Shown here one piece after another: positions 56,881 through 64,000 of a DNA stretch of 64,000 nucleotides. The notes under the pieces are model-generated. The model searched no databases, was not told where the DNA came from, and worked only from the letters and a program-made list of their open reading frames with translations. The number at the start of each line of letters is the position of its first letter. Within the stretch, counting starts at the first letter, position 1. Source of the DNA: Trujillonella endophytica (GTDB lineage: Bacteria > Actinomycetota > Actinomycetes > Mycobacteriales > Geodermatophilaceae); assembly GCF_019799905.1 (NCBI RefSeq), contig NZ_JABGCI010000007.1, positions 1-64,000 of the forward strand. The letters are read 5' to 3'. The position numbers and the translations under genes were made by a program.

Positions 56881-57903
56881 GTGGGTGTGCGGGGAAGTGG
56901 CGGTCGCCGGTGGTACCGGTGCGGGAGCGGGGTGCTGGCGGCCCTGGTCACGAGCACGGTGCTGGGCGTCGGGGCCGACACCGGGTGGGTGCGGGGCGCC
57001 GCTCAGGCCGACGACGTCAGCCCGGCACAGCCAGCGAGCAGCATGCCCGCGACGGGCGGACCGCTCCGCGAGGAGCGCCTGACCGCACCCGACCGGGTGG
57101 TCGTGCGCGACGACCTGGGAGTCGTGGCCACGTTCACCGTCGGGGCTCGGACCGTCGCTCTCCGCGGACCGTCGCGGGCCTTCACCGAGTCGACGACGAC
57201 GGCGACGGTCACCACGACCGTGTGGGTCCGCCTGCTGGCCGCCCCCTTCACCGGCACGGTCGACCACGCGTGGCTCGCCGCCCGTCTCGAGGACCGGAGC
57301 GACGACCTGCTCGAGTACGCGCGGCAGTACACGACCGGAGCGGTCGACCGGACGGACGGGGCGGGGCTGCGCATCGCGGGGGACGCGTCCTACGGCCCGC
57401 TCCTCCCCGACGGGACCCGCGAGGAGGGCTCGGACTTCAACGACTTCCTCGGCCGCGCGTGGACCTACGGCTCCGCGACGGACCAGCCGGAGGCAGGCCA
57501 GTACGGCGCCCTCGACTGCTCGGGCTACGTGCGGATGGTGTTCGGCTTCCGCGGCGGCATCCCGGTGACCCTGCAGCCCGACGGCGTCGCACTGCCCCGG
57601 CGCGCCGTCCAGATGGCGCAGTCCGCGCCCGGTGTCATGGTCGTCCCGGACACCGGACGCCGATCCTCGAGCACCGCCCCTCTGCAGCCGGGCGACCTGG
57701 TCTTCTTCGACGCCAGCACGGACGACGGCACGCTGATCGACCACGTCGGGGTGTTCCTCGGTGTCGACTCCTCCGGGGCGCCGCGCTTCGTGTCGAGCCG
57801 CAAGGGCGCGGACGGGCCGACGATGGGGGACATCCGTGGCCGGTCCACGCTGACCGGCAGTGGCCTCTATGCGACCGCGTTCCGCGCTGCACGGAGGCTC
57901 TGA
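56881..57903 (+). CDS. Secreted NlpC/P60 family peptidase
   Basis: 340 residues. A signal peptide (SGVLAALVTSTVLGVGADTG) is followed by an N-terminal beta region of about 120 residues and the NlpC/P60 domain with Cys213 in ALDCSGYVRMVFG and His288 in LIDHVGVFLGV. LQPGDLVFFDAS is the usual block between them. NlpC/P60 enzymes cut gamma-D-glutamyl bonds; in Bacillus PgdS one depolymerises PGA. Here it may cut PGA, peptidoglycan or both. The GTG at 56881 has GGAGGGG just upstream, preferred to an earlier in-frame ATG at 56776. Confidence 0.87.
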   Translation: MGVRGSGGRRWYRCGSGVLAALVTSTVLGVGADTGWVRGAAQADDVSPAQPASSMPATGGPLREERLTAPDRVVVRDDLGVVATFTVGARTVALRGPSRAFTESTTTATVTTTVWVRLLAAPFTGTVDHAWLAARLEDRSDDLLEYARQYTTGAVDRTDGAGLRIAGDASYGPLLPDGTREEGSDFNDFLGRAWTYGSATDQPEAGQYGALDCSGYVRMVFGFRGGIPVTLQPDGVALPRRAVQMAQSAPGVMVVPDTGRRSSSTAPLQPGDLVFFDASTDDGTLIDHVGVFLGVDSSGAPRFVSSRKGADGPTMGDIRGRSTLTGSGLYATAFRAARRL

Positions 57904-58085
57904 GAAGGGCTGCGTCCCGTGCTCGCCGGCACCACGGTGCCTGCTCGTGTGGACGCGCCATGGGCGCGGATCGGCCGGTATCCGGTGGTCCGGGGCGGCG
58001 ACCACCGAGCGTCGCACCGCAGGGTGACCGCCGGGGATGGAGGGGCCGGTACCAGCCGACACGGGCCGGCACCGCCCTGCCCTGA

Positions 58086-58127
58086 CGGGGGTGGAGGGGT
58101 CGCAGGTTCACATCCCGTCAGCCCGAC
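58086..58127 (+). repeat. att copy 3 (right end of island 2)
   Basis: The stretch aggggtcgcaggttcacatc, with the following gtcagcccgac, matches the tRNA-Pro 3' end with a few changes. It shares the T-loop C and the trailing A with copy 2. The anticodon-side part has diverged (gtggagg for gtcaagg). 57904-58085 before it holds nothing recognisable. Confidence 0.8.
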
Positions 58128-58133
58128 AGAGCA

Positions 58134-58175
58134 CCTCAGGGGCCGTTCCGGAGGACTCCGGAACGGCCCCTGAGG
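58134..58175 (+). terminator. Hairpin copy 3, perfect 20-bp stem
   Basis: cctcaggggccgttccggag and its exact complement are separated by two bases (ga). It occupies the same place behind the att core as the tRNA terminator at 35402. The region 58176-58590 after it has open frames but no supported gene before the GTG at 58591. Confidence 0.75.
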
Positions 58176-58590
58176 CGCTCTCAGGTGGTTCGACCACCAT
58201 GGGCGTCACCCTGAGGGCCTGCGGACGGACGTGGACCCGCTCGCTGAGGCGAGGGCGCCGTGTCGCGCCCCTGGCCCGTCGTCGCCGGGCTCGCCCTGCT
58301 GGCCGACCGCGGGCGCGCCCGGACGAGGGTGTCCGGGGGCCTCAGGACCGGTCGTCCTGGGAGCCGTCGAGCGGCCGCAGGGGAGGACGTGCACGGCCGC
58401 CTCCTCGGTGGGCGCCGCTCCTGGGTCGAGACCGGCGTCGATCAGCTCGCCGTCGGTGTCGGAGGCGTCGCCCACGCCGTCCCCGCGCCCGACGGCCTCC
58501 CTCGCCATGGCGCCGCCGGTCGCCGTCCGACATGCTCGGGGCCCCCACCGCTTCCCCCGGCCGCCGTCAGGTGCCAGAGAGGCAGGAGCC

Positions 58591-59775
58591 GTGGTCCTGC
58601 GCCTGGCGACGAGCCGTGCTCGTCTCGTGCTGGTCTGCCTGACCGTGGTGGGGCTCCTCCTCGCGGTCGAGCCGCCGCGGGCCCAGGCCACGCTGGACTG
58701 GTCGGGCGGGGCCCGGCTCGCCTACACGCCGGGGGAGCCGCGCACCTACGCCTACGCGCCGTCCGCGGTGTCCGACGGGCCGGACACGTACTACTTCTCC
58801 TGCCACAGCAGTGCCCCCGGCGACATCCGGGACAGCATCTGGGTCAGCCGCTCGGACGCCGGCACCCCGCAGGCCGGCCGCCCCGTGGTCGCCCCGTCGG
58901 CGTCCGGATGGGACAGCCACCACATCTGCGATCCCAGCGTCGTGGCCGGCACCTTCCGGTGGGCCGGCACGACGTACCGGTACGCGCTGTTCTACCTGGG
59001 CACCGACCGGCACAACACCAACAACCAGATCGGCGTGGCCTTCGCGACGAGCCTGGACGGGGAGTGGGTGAAGTACCCGGAGCCGATCGTCGGCCTCCCG
59101 GCGGGCGCCGAGGACACCTGGGGCGTCGGCCAGCCCTCCGCTGTCACGCTCGACGCCGCGAGGGGCGAGGTCCTGCTCTTCTACACCGACGGGACGGCGA
59201 GGACCGCGGGCTTCCGCCGGGACCTGGTGCTCGGGGACATGGACCACCCGGTCGTCGACCCGCCGCGGCCGGTTCCCCGCGCCGGCCTGGGCGGGGAGGT
59301 CCTGCACAACTTCGACGTCGCCTACGACCGGGCGCGCGACCGCTTCTACATGGTCCGGGAGGCCGGTCCGCGGCCGATGAGCCAGCCCGTGATCATCAGC
59401 GAGCGGGTGGAGGTCGACAGCATCTCCGCCCGGGGACTGCGGACGGGCGCCGGGGCGTGGCGGGTGGAGAACCGGATCACCCCCGGGACGACCGGCTTCC
59501 CGCGCAACCACAACCCGGGCCTGGTGCGGACGGTCGACGGCAGCCTCCCCGCCGGGGACGAGCTCGAGGTCGTCCTCACCCGGTCGACCGTCGGTGACTT
59601 CCCCGCGACCCTGTACAGCTACGACCTCTGGTCGCTCACCGGGGCGCTGTCCGCCGACGACGGCGACGGGATCGGCGACCGGACCGACCGGACCGACCGG
59701 CTGAAGCTCACCGGGATCCGAAGCCGGTCCTCCCGCAGCCGGTCCTCCCGCAGCCGGTCCTCCCGCACGCCGTGA
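58591..59775 (+). CDS. Secreted protein with beta-propeller-like (GH43-type) features
   Basis: 394 residues. The signal peptide (ARLVLVCLTVVGLLLAVEPP, then RAQA) gives an extracellular protein. Repeated blade-like blocks occur: TYYFSCHSSAPGDIRDSIWV, HHICDPSVVAGTFRWAGTTY and YALFYLGTDRHNTNNQIGVA, with DTWGVGQPSAVTLD later. These resemble GH43/GH32-type beta propellers, where an Asp in such a DPS motif is often catalytic. Activity is not established. The tail is Ser/Arg repeats (SRSSRSRSSR). The GTG at 58591 has AGGAG 4 bases upstream. It lies just outside island 2. Confidence 0.7.
   Translation: MVLRLATSRARLVLVCLTVVGLLLAVEPPRAQATLDWSGGARLAYTPGEPRTYAYAPSAVSDGPDTYYFSCHSSAPGDIRDSIWVSRSDAGTPQAGRPVVAPSASGWDSHHICDPSVVAGTFRWAGTTYRYALFYLGTDRHNTNNQIGVAFATSLDGEWVKYPEPIVGLPAGAEDTWGVGQPSAVTLDAARGEVLLFYTDGTARTAGFRRDLVLGDMDHPVVDPPRPVPRAGLGGEVLHNFDVAYDRARDRFYMVREAGPRPMSQPVIISERVEVDSISARGLRTGAGAWRVENRITPGTTGFPRNHNPGLVRTVDGSLPAGDELEVVLTRSTVGDFPATLYSYDLWSLTGALSADDGDGIGDRTDRTDRLKLTGIRSRSSRSRSSRSRSSRTP
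59722..59766 (+). repeat. Three 15-bp tandem repeats at the gene end
   Basis: Unit agccggtcctcccgc at 59722, 59737 and 59752, identical in all three. It encodes the SRSSR repeats at the C-terminus of the secreted protein. Recent slippage is likely. Confidence 0.9.
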
Positions 59776-59908
59776 CCCCGTCGATCGGCGTCGGCCGCGT
59801 GCCGGGGAGGACCCGGTGACGCTGCCGGGGGCATTGCTCCTTGCTGTGGCGACACAGTCGTCGAGCTCTTCGGTCCTCGCGGTCGCCCCTCCTGACCGCG
59901 ACCACTGC

Positions 59909-59914
59909 TACCTT
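59909..59914 (+). promoter_or_regulatory. Candidate leaderless -10 box (DcrB-domain gene)
   Basis: TACCTT (TANNNT) lies 8 bases before the ATG at 59923; no ribosome site is present. Confidence 0.4.
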
Positions 59915-59922
59915 GCCGCGCT

Positions 59923-62900
59923 ATGGCAGGGCTTCCCCCCGCTCCGAGTCCGGGCGGACGCCCCGCCCCACCACCCTTTCCTGCGCTCGCCATCCGCGGG
60001 GAGACGCCACCGCCCCTGCCGTCGATCGGCGCCTGGTCTGCCGACCGCCCGGTGCTCGAGCACCCGGGACCCCTCAGTGATGTCGCACTCGAGCGCGGGC
60101 TGTCCGGACTGCAGACCTGGTCGGCCAGGATCTCCGTGTCGCCGTCGCAGTGGTCGGTGGCGACGTTGTTGCACGCCGATGCGCCGTTGCGGACGGCGAC
60201 CACCCCCGGCGGCGGCTGGGCATTCCTGGACGAGGCACGGCTGCGTGTCACCGCGGCCGGCATGCCGGCGGACTCGCTGCCGGACGCGCCGCCGCGCACA
60301 CCGCTGCTGAGCCGACTGCGCATGCTCCACGGCCGGTTGCTGCCGCCGTTCGCCAGCCGACCGGTGACCGCGAGCTGGCAGCACCTGGGCGGGCAGGACG
60401 CCGTCCTCGACCTGTTCACCCAGCCGGCGGGTGGCCGTGTCACCGGGTTCAGTCTCGCAGCGGAAGCCGGGGCAGGCGGGGTGGTCGTCGTGGGTTCGGC
60501 GCCGCCCGACCGCGAGGAGACACTCGCTCGGGTGGCGCTCCCGCTCGCCTCTGTCGCATCAGGCGATGGCGGGACGCTCCGGTGGGCAGTGCTGCCCGGC
60601 TGGACGACGGCCGAGGAAGCGCAGATCACGACACCGTCGGTGCTGGCCACCGCACGGCTCGCTCCGCTCCCGCAAGGTGCCCGGGACGTCGACGCGTGGA
60701 CCGATCACGTGCCGGCTCAGGGACCGTTCCGCCGGGACCTGCGGGAGCACGCCGACCGGCGGGTCCGCATCCGCGGGCTGGCGCAGGCCCGGATCCGGCG
60801 CTTCGACTGGCAGCCCATGATGAGCGGGCGGCTGCTGACCACGGTGGTCACGGGCGTGGCCGCCGGGGACGGCTTCACCCTGGTCGTCGACGTCCCGCTG
60901 TCGCGCGAGGACGTCCTGGGCGACGTCGAGGCACTCCTCGATCTGGTCGAGGTCCGCCGGCCAGAGGTCCCCCAGCAGGTGGGCGGGACGCCCGGGTTGT
61001 CGGTCGCCTGGCCCGCTCCGCAGCCTGTGGCGGCGCCGCCGCCCGCGCCTCCTCCGCCACCCGCGGAGGGCGGGGAGGGTCCGCTCCCGCCGCCGACGGG
61101 TCCCACACCCATCCCCCTCGCGTGGCGGCTCCTGCCGAGCGTCGACGCCCTGGTCGTCGCGGCGGCCGACGTGCGGGCCGGGACGCCGGACGAGGGAGCA
61201 CCCGATCCGCGGTCGCCCGACGTGGCAGCCGTGGAGAGGTCCCTGCACCGGATGCTCCGGCCCGGTCCCTCCGGCTCGGGGACGACGCCGGAGGTCGAGG
61301 CCGTCGTCCGCGAGCGTCTGACCGGCTGGTTCCGCGGTGCAGCGGACGCCGGGGTCGGTCCCGCGCCGGCGGCGCCCGGCGACCTGCCCGGGCTGCTGTG
61401 GGCCACCGCAGCTCTCCTCGCCGAGGCGGCGGCTCGGTCCCGGGATTCGGCCGCTGACGAGAGTGGCCTGGCCTCGGTACTGGACCGGGCCGGCGCCGCC
61501 CTCGGGGATCCGCCCGTGATGCCCAACCCGCTGGCGGTGGCGGTGCCGGTGCGACGCCCGCTGCGGTATCGGTTGACGACCGGCTACGACGGCGGGTCGG
61601 GGCACCTCCTGTGGGCGGCGGACGCTGCGGCCCGCGACCGCTGGGACCACCCCGTGGACCACTTCGACCTGCCCGTTCCCCTCGCGCTCGCGAGACGGGT
61701 CCAGGCGCTCGTCGACCGCTACGACCTCGACCACCCCCACGTCGGCACCGAGCACCGGCCGATGACTCCGGCCGAGCGACTGGACTTCCACCGCGAGCAC
61801 ACCGCGGTGCTGGCCGAGCTCGGACAGGTCCTCGGGTCGGCCTACGCCATCGAGGACCGCGTGCTCGCGCCGTCCCCGGCACCGCTCCCCGCCGCGTTGC
61901 CGGCGACCGTGGACGCCGTCCTGGTCGCCGCAGCGGACGTGCTGGCCGGGACCTCCGAGGTCAGCGCGCTGAGCCGGCCGGGCACCGCGGACCCGGCCGT
62001 GGCAGCCGTCGACACAGCGCTCGCGGCCGTGCTCGACCCGGGGCCGCACCTGCCGTGGGCCGGCCGCGTCGATGTGGCCGAGCAGGTGCGGTCCCGCCTC
62101 TCCGAGTGGTCGGACCGCGCCCGCGTGCGCGCCCTGGCGACCGTGCCCGGTGCCATCACCGACCCAGGAGACCTCCTGTGGGCGACCGCGGCGCTCGTCG
62201 TCCTCGTCGCGCGCAGGTCAGGCGGGCTGGCCCGTGTCATCGACGAGCTGGCGGCCGATCTCGTGCCCCCGCTGGCCGCCTGGGACGAGGACCTGGTGGC
62301 CGTCCGTGTCCAGCAGCCGGTCAGGTGTCGGCTGCACATCGGATCCGGCCCCGGCTCACCTGTCGTGTCGTGGGCCGACGACGAGGCGGCGCAGTGGCGG
62401 TGGCAGCACGCGGTCGGCCACTGGGACCTGCCGATCCCGGCTCGGCTCGCCGGGCGGCTCCAGGAGCTCGCGGATCACCACGGGACCCACGCCGTCCCCG
62501 GCCGCGACACCGGTGCGGCGGGGAACGGCGCTGGGGAGCCGGCCGATCGTGCGCACCTCGTCGCGGAGCTGCGCCGGGTGCTCGGCTCGGCCTACGAGGT
62601 CGTGGAGGACGAGACGCGCCCCGCCGCGGACGCGTCGCCGGTCCGCCTCGCTGCACCCGCCGGCGCCGGCCGGGCGCCGACCGCAGCGCAGTGGACCGTG
62701 AGCCGGCTCGCGGTGCCGGTCCCCGACGGGTGGTTCGTCAAGGAACAGCTCACGCTGCTGGCGCCGGACGGTCAGGCGAACGTCATCGTCTCCTGTGAGC
62801 CATTGGACCCCTCGACGACGACCGAGCGGTACGCCGCCGTCCAGGGCGAACTCCTGCGCCGGGAGTTCCCGCAGTTCGAGGAGATCGCCCTCGTCGAGCT

Positions 62901-63519
62901 GCCGCTGGCCGGCGGCACCGCGTTGCTGCGCCGGTTCTCCTGGAGCCCGCCCGACGGCGTACGGGTGACCCAGCAGCAGGTCTACCTGGCCACGCCGGGC
63001 ACGGGGTTCACCGCCACCGCGACCACACCGACGACGACCTCCGCCCGGTACGCGCCGGTGTTCGACATGGTGCTGAGCTCGTTGCGCCTCGGTGCCCGCC
63101 CGTCCGCGAGCGCGCTCGGGAACCACTGGCCGCCCTCGCTGCTCCCGCTGGGATCCGAGCGCACGTACGCGCCGGGTGGGCACGGGGAGATCAGCTGGCA
63201 GGCATCACCGGACGATCCCGGGCGGGTGGCCCGCTGGGCCGAGAGTCAGCTGCGCGCCGGGATGGGGCCGGGGGCGCAGTTCGAGACACACGGGCCGCGG
63301 AGCTGGACGGTCCGGACACCCACGCCGCACCACCTGCACGTGCGCAGCGTCCAGGTGGACGAGGTCGACACAGCACAGCTGCCTCCCGATGCGGCGCAGC
63401 GCACACCGGACGGAACCCGCTGCGTGCTGCAGTGGACCATCGGCACCTTCGCGTCGAGCGACGGAGAGCCACCGCCTCCGCGAGCTCCCGGTCGACGGCG
63501 GTGGCGACCGGCCGGCTGA
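59923..63519 (+). CDS. Large DcrB-domain protein with a duplicated uncharacterised domain
   Basis: 1198 residues, no signal peptide or TM segment. The first 350 residues include an uncharacterised beta-rich domain, followed by a Pro-rich linker (APPPAPPPPPAEGG). Two homologous domains lie at about 404-647 and 659-900: both start PSVDALVVAAADV or PATVDAVLVAAADV, contain a PLRYRL/PVRCRL, LLWA/VSWA and DLPVP/DLPIP series, and end in LGSAY. Residues about 927-1056 match the DcrB-like fold (RLAVPVPDGWFVKEQLTLLA; VTQQQVYLATPG). DcrB-like domains occur in proteins linked to contractile secretion systems. The role is unknown here. A third copy of the repeated domain is in the next gene. Confidence 0.8.
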   Translation: MAGLPPAPSPGGRPAPPPFPALAIRGETPPPLPSIGAWSADRPVLEHPGPLSDVALERGLSGLQTWSARISVSPSQWSVATLLHADAPLRTATTPGGGWAFLDEARLRVTAAGMPADSLPDAPPRTPLLSRLRMLHGRLLPPFASRPVTASWQHLGGQDAVLDLFTQPAGGRVTGFSLAAEAGAGGVVVVGSAPPDREETLARVALPLASVASGDGGTLRWAVLPGWTTAEEAQITTPSVLATARLAPLPQGARDVDAWTDHVPAQGPFRRDLREHADRRVRIRGLAQARIRRFDWQPMMSGRLLTTVVTGVAAGDGFTLVVDVPLSREDVLGDVEALLDLVEVRRPEVPQQVGGTPGLSVAWPAPQPVAAPPPAPPPPPAEGGEGPLPPPTGPTPIPLAWRLLPSVDALVVAAADVRAGTPDEGAPDPRSPDVAAVERSLHRMLRPGPSGSGTTPEVEAVVRERLTGWFRGAADAGVGPAPAAPGDLPGLLWATAALLAEAAARSRDSAADESGLASVLDRAGAALGDPPVMPNPLAVAVPVRRPLRYRLTTGYDGGSGHLLWAADAAARDRWDHPVDHFDLPVPLALARRVQALVDRYDLDHPHVGTEHRPMTPAERLDFHREHTAVLAELGQVLGSAYAIEDRVLAPSPAPLPAALPATVDAVLVAAADVLAGTSEVSALSRPGTADPAVAAVDTALAAVLDPGPHLPWAGRVDVAEQVRSRLSEWSDRARVRALATVPGAITDPGDLLWATAALVVLVARRSGGLARVIDELAADLVPPLAAWDEDLVAVRVQQPVRCRLHIGSGPGSPVVSWADDEAAQWRWQHAVGHWDLPIPARLAGRLQELADHHGTHAVPGRDTGAAGNGAGEPADRAHLVAELRRVLGSAYEVVEDETRPAADASPVRLAAPAGAGRAPTAAQWTVSRLAVPVPDGWFVKEQLTLLAPDGQANVIVSCEPLDPSTTTERYAAVQGELLRREFPQFEEIALVELPLAGGTALLRRFSWSPPDGVRVTQQQVYLATPGTGFTATATTPTTTSARYAPVFDMVLSSLRLGARPSASALGNHWPPSLLPLGSERTYAPGGHGEISWQASPDDPGRVARWAESQLRAGMGPGAQFETHGPRSWTVRTPTPHHLHVRSVQVDEVDTAQLPPDAAQRTPDGTRCVLQWTIGTFASSDGEPPPPRAPGRRRWRPAG

Positions 63520-63530
63520 CCTGTCCGCGG

Positions 63531-63557
63531 CCCGGGCGCCGTCGGGTGCCGCCCGGG
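63531..63557. terminator. Hairpin between convergent genes
   Basis: Perfect 8-bp arms (cccgggcg / cgcccggg) around an 11-base loop, located in the 60-base gap between the two opposing stops. No T run. Assigned by position. Confidence 0.4.
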
Positions 63558-63579
63558 ACCGGGTTCTCCGTGCGGCCAC

Positions 63580-64000
63580 TCACGGTGCTGGAGCACGTCC
63601 GCCCGACGTGGGAGGCGACGGCAGCGGGGGTGGCTGCGGCAGCCGGCCGCCGAACGACGGTGCTCCCTCGAGCACCCGGTACGCGGGTCCGAGCGCGCGG
63701 CGCAGCTCCGCGGCGAGCTGCCGGTAGTCGCCGCTGAAGGCAGCGAGCACATCCGCGGTGAACTCATAGACCCCCGACTCGATGTCGGGCACGCGGTGCT
63801 CACCGAAGCGGTCCATGAGCACCTGGATCCGGCCGGCGAGATCTCCGGGGATGGGGAGCTCCCAGGCGTGGACCGCGTACTCCCACCGTGCCCGTGCGGC
63901 GTCGTCGTCGGCCCACAGCAGGATGCCGTCGTGCCACCAGTGGAGGTGCTCGGTGCTGAGGCCCGTGCGCAGCTGGTACCGGACCGGCCGGTCGGTGCGG
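63580..64000 (-). CDS. Protein with a third copy of the uncharacterised domain (partial)
   Basis: The frame is open from the window edge to the stop at 63580, about 139 residues of C-terminus. It contains RPVRYQLRTGLSTEHLHWW, ILLWADDDAARARWEYAV, WELPIPGDLAGRIQVLMDRF and LRRALGPAYRVLEGA. These match position by position the repeats of the opposing DcrB-domain protein. The end is Pro-rich. The N-terminus lies outside the window. The convergent pair of related genes suggests an expanded family. Confidence 0.8.
   Translation of the reverse strand, partial: RTDRPVRYQLRTGLSTEHLHWWHDGILLWADDDAARARWEYAVHAWELPIPGDLAGRIQVLMDRFGEHRVPDIESGVYEFTADVLAAFSGDYRQLAAELRRALGPAYRVLEGAPSFGGRLPQPPPLPSPPTSGGRAPAP

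Larger units (their letters stand above)
48638..58127. mobile_element. Genomic island 2: poly-gamma-glutamate type locus
   Basis: 9.5 kb between the second and third tRNA-Pro fragments. All eight genes are intact and related to a single theme: capA, a GAF sensor, pgsC, pgsB, a degenerate GGDEF receptor, a PgsE-like peptide, a putative hydrolase lipoprotein and an NlpC/P60 peptidase. No integrase is present; it may have been lost or supplied in trans. Its distal att copy is more diverged, suggesting older insertion than island 1. Confidence 0.75.

Overview
The window is high-GC actinobacterial DNA. Gene order and protein style point to the Geodermatophilaceae (Blastococcus/Geodermatophilus-like), but that family-level call is inference. 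The first 35 kb matches, gene for gene, the conserved actinobacterial block around tlyA-nadK-recN-steA-mctB-pyrG-xerD-parA-scpA-scpB-rlu-cmk-der (Rv1691 to Rv1713 in Mycobacterium tuberculosis). Starts are mostly GTG or ATG with GTGA/ATGA overlaps, several genes look leaderless, and third codon positions are strongly G/C.

Layout. 1-113: 3' end of a 5S rRNA gene and its terminator. 190-12114: a disordered/TPR protein, an SSB-like protein, DUF1015, TPR, HAD phosphatase, SCP2, tlyA, nadK, recN, a methyltransferase and a TetR regulator. 12278-22884: a tightly overlapped envelope operon (steA, mctB/steB, an MraY/WecA-like transferase, a MurJ-like flippase, a GT4 glycosyltransferase, an alkaline-phosphatase-like membrane protein), then pyrG and a Nudix ADP-ribose pyrophosphatase. 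22974-35238: an FN3 protein, a membrane protein, ald, xerD (apparent CTG start), parA with an RHH-like partner, scpA, scpB, a 23S pseudouridine synthase, aroH-type chorismate mutase, cmk, der and an alpha/beta hydrolase.

At 35313 a tRNA-Pro(GGG) gene marks the end of the syntenic backbone. Its 3' end recurs at 48595 and again at 58086, each time followed by a copy of the hairpin that follows the tRNA. This defines two tandem islands. Island 1 (35388-48637) is largely decayed: a deleted and frameshifted tyrosine integrase, an excisionase-like HTH gene, an intact IS110-family transposase, a frameshifted methyltransferase and remnants of other genes. Among these sit intact genes for a VOC protein, an acyl-CoA thioesterase, a ferritin-like protein, a HicB-like small protein, a membrane diguanylate cyclase and an EamA transporter. 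Island 2 (48638-58127) is compact and intact and carries a poly-gamma-glutamate (PGA) type locus: CapA/PgsA, a GAF sensor, an internally duplicated CapC/PgsC, CapB/PgsB, a membrane protein with a degenerate GGDEF domain that keeps an RxxD I-site, a 48-residue single-TM protein placed like PgsE, and, divergently, a lipoprotein with hydrolase-like motifs and an NlpC/P60 peptidase.

The most interesting reading is that island 2 is a mobile PGA capsule or release system gated by cyclic-di-GMP through a PelD-like receptor, with an active diguanylate cyclase next door on island 1. After the islands come a secreted beta-propeller-like protein and a large DcrB-domain protein with a duplicated uncharacterised domain. 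A third copy of that domain lies in a convergent gene running off the end of the window.
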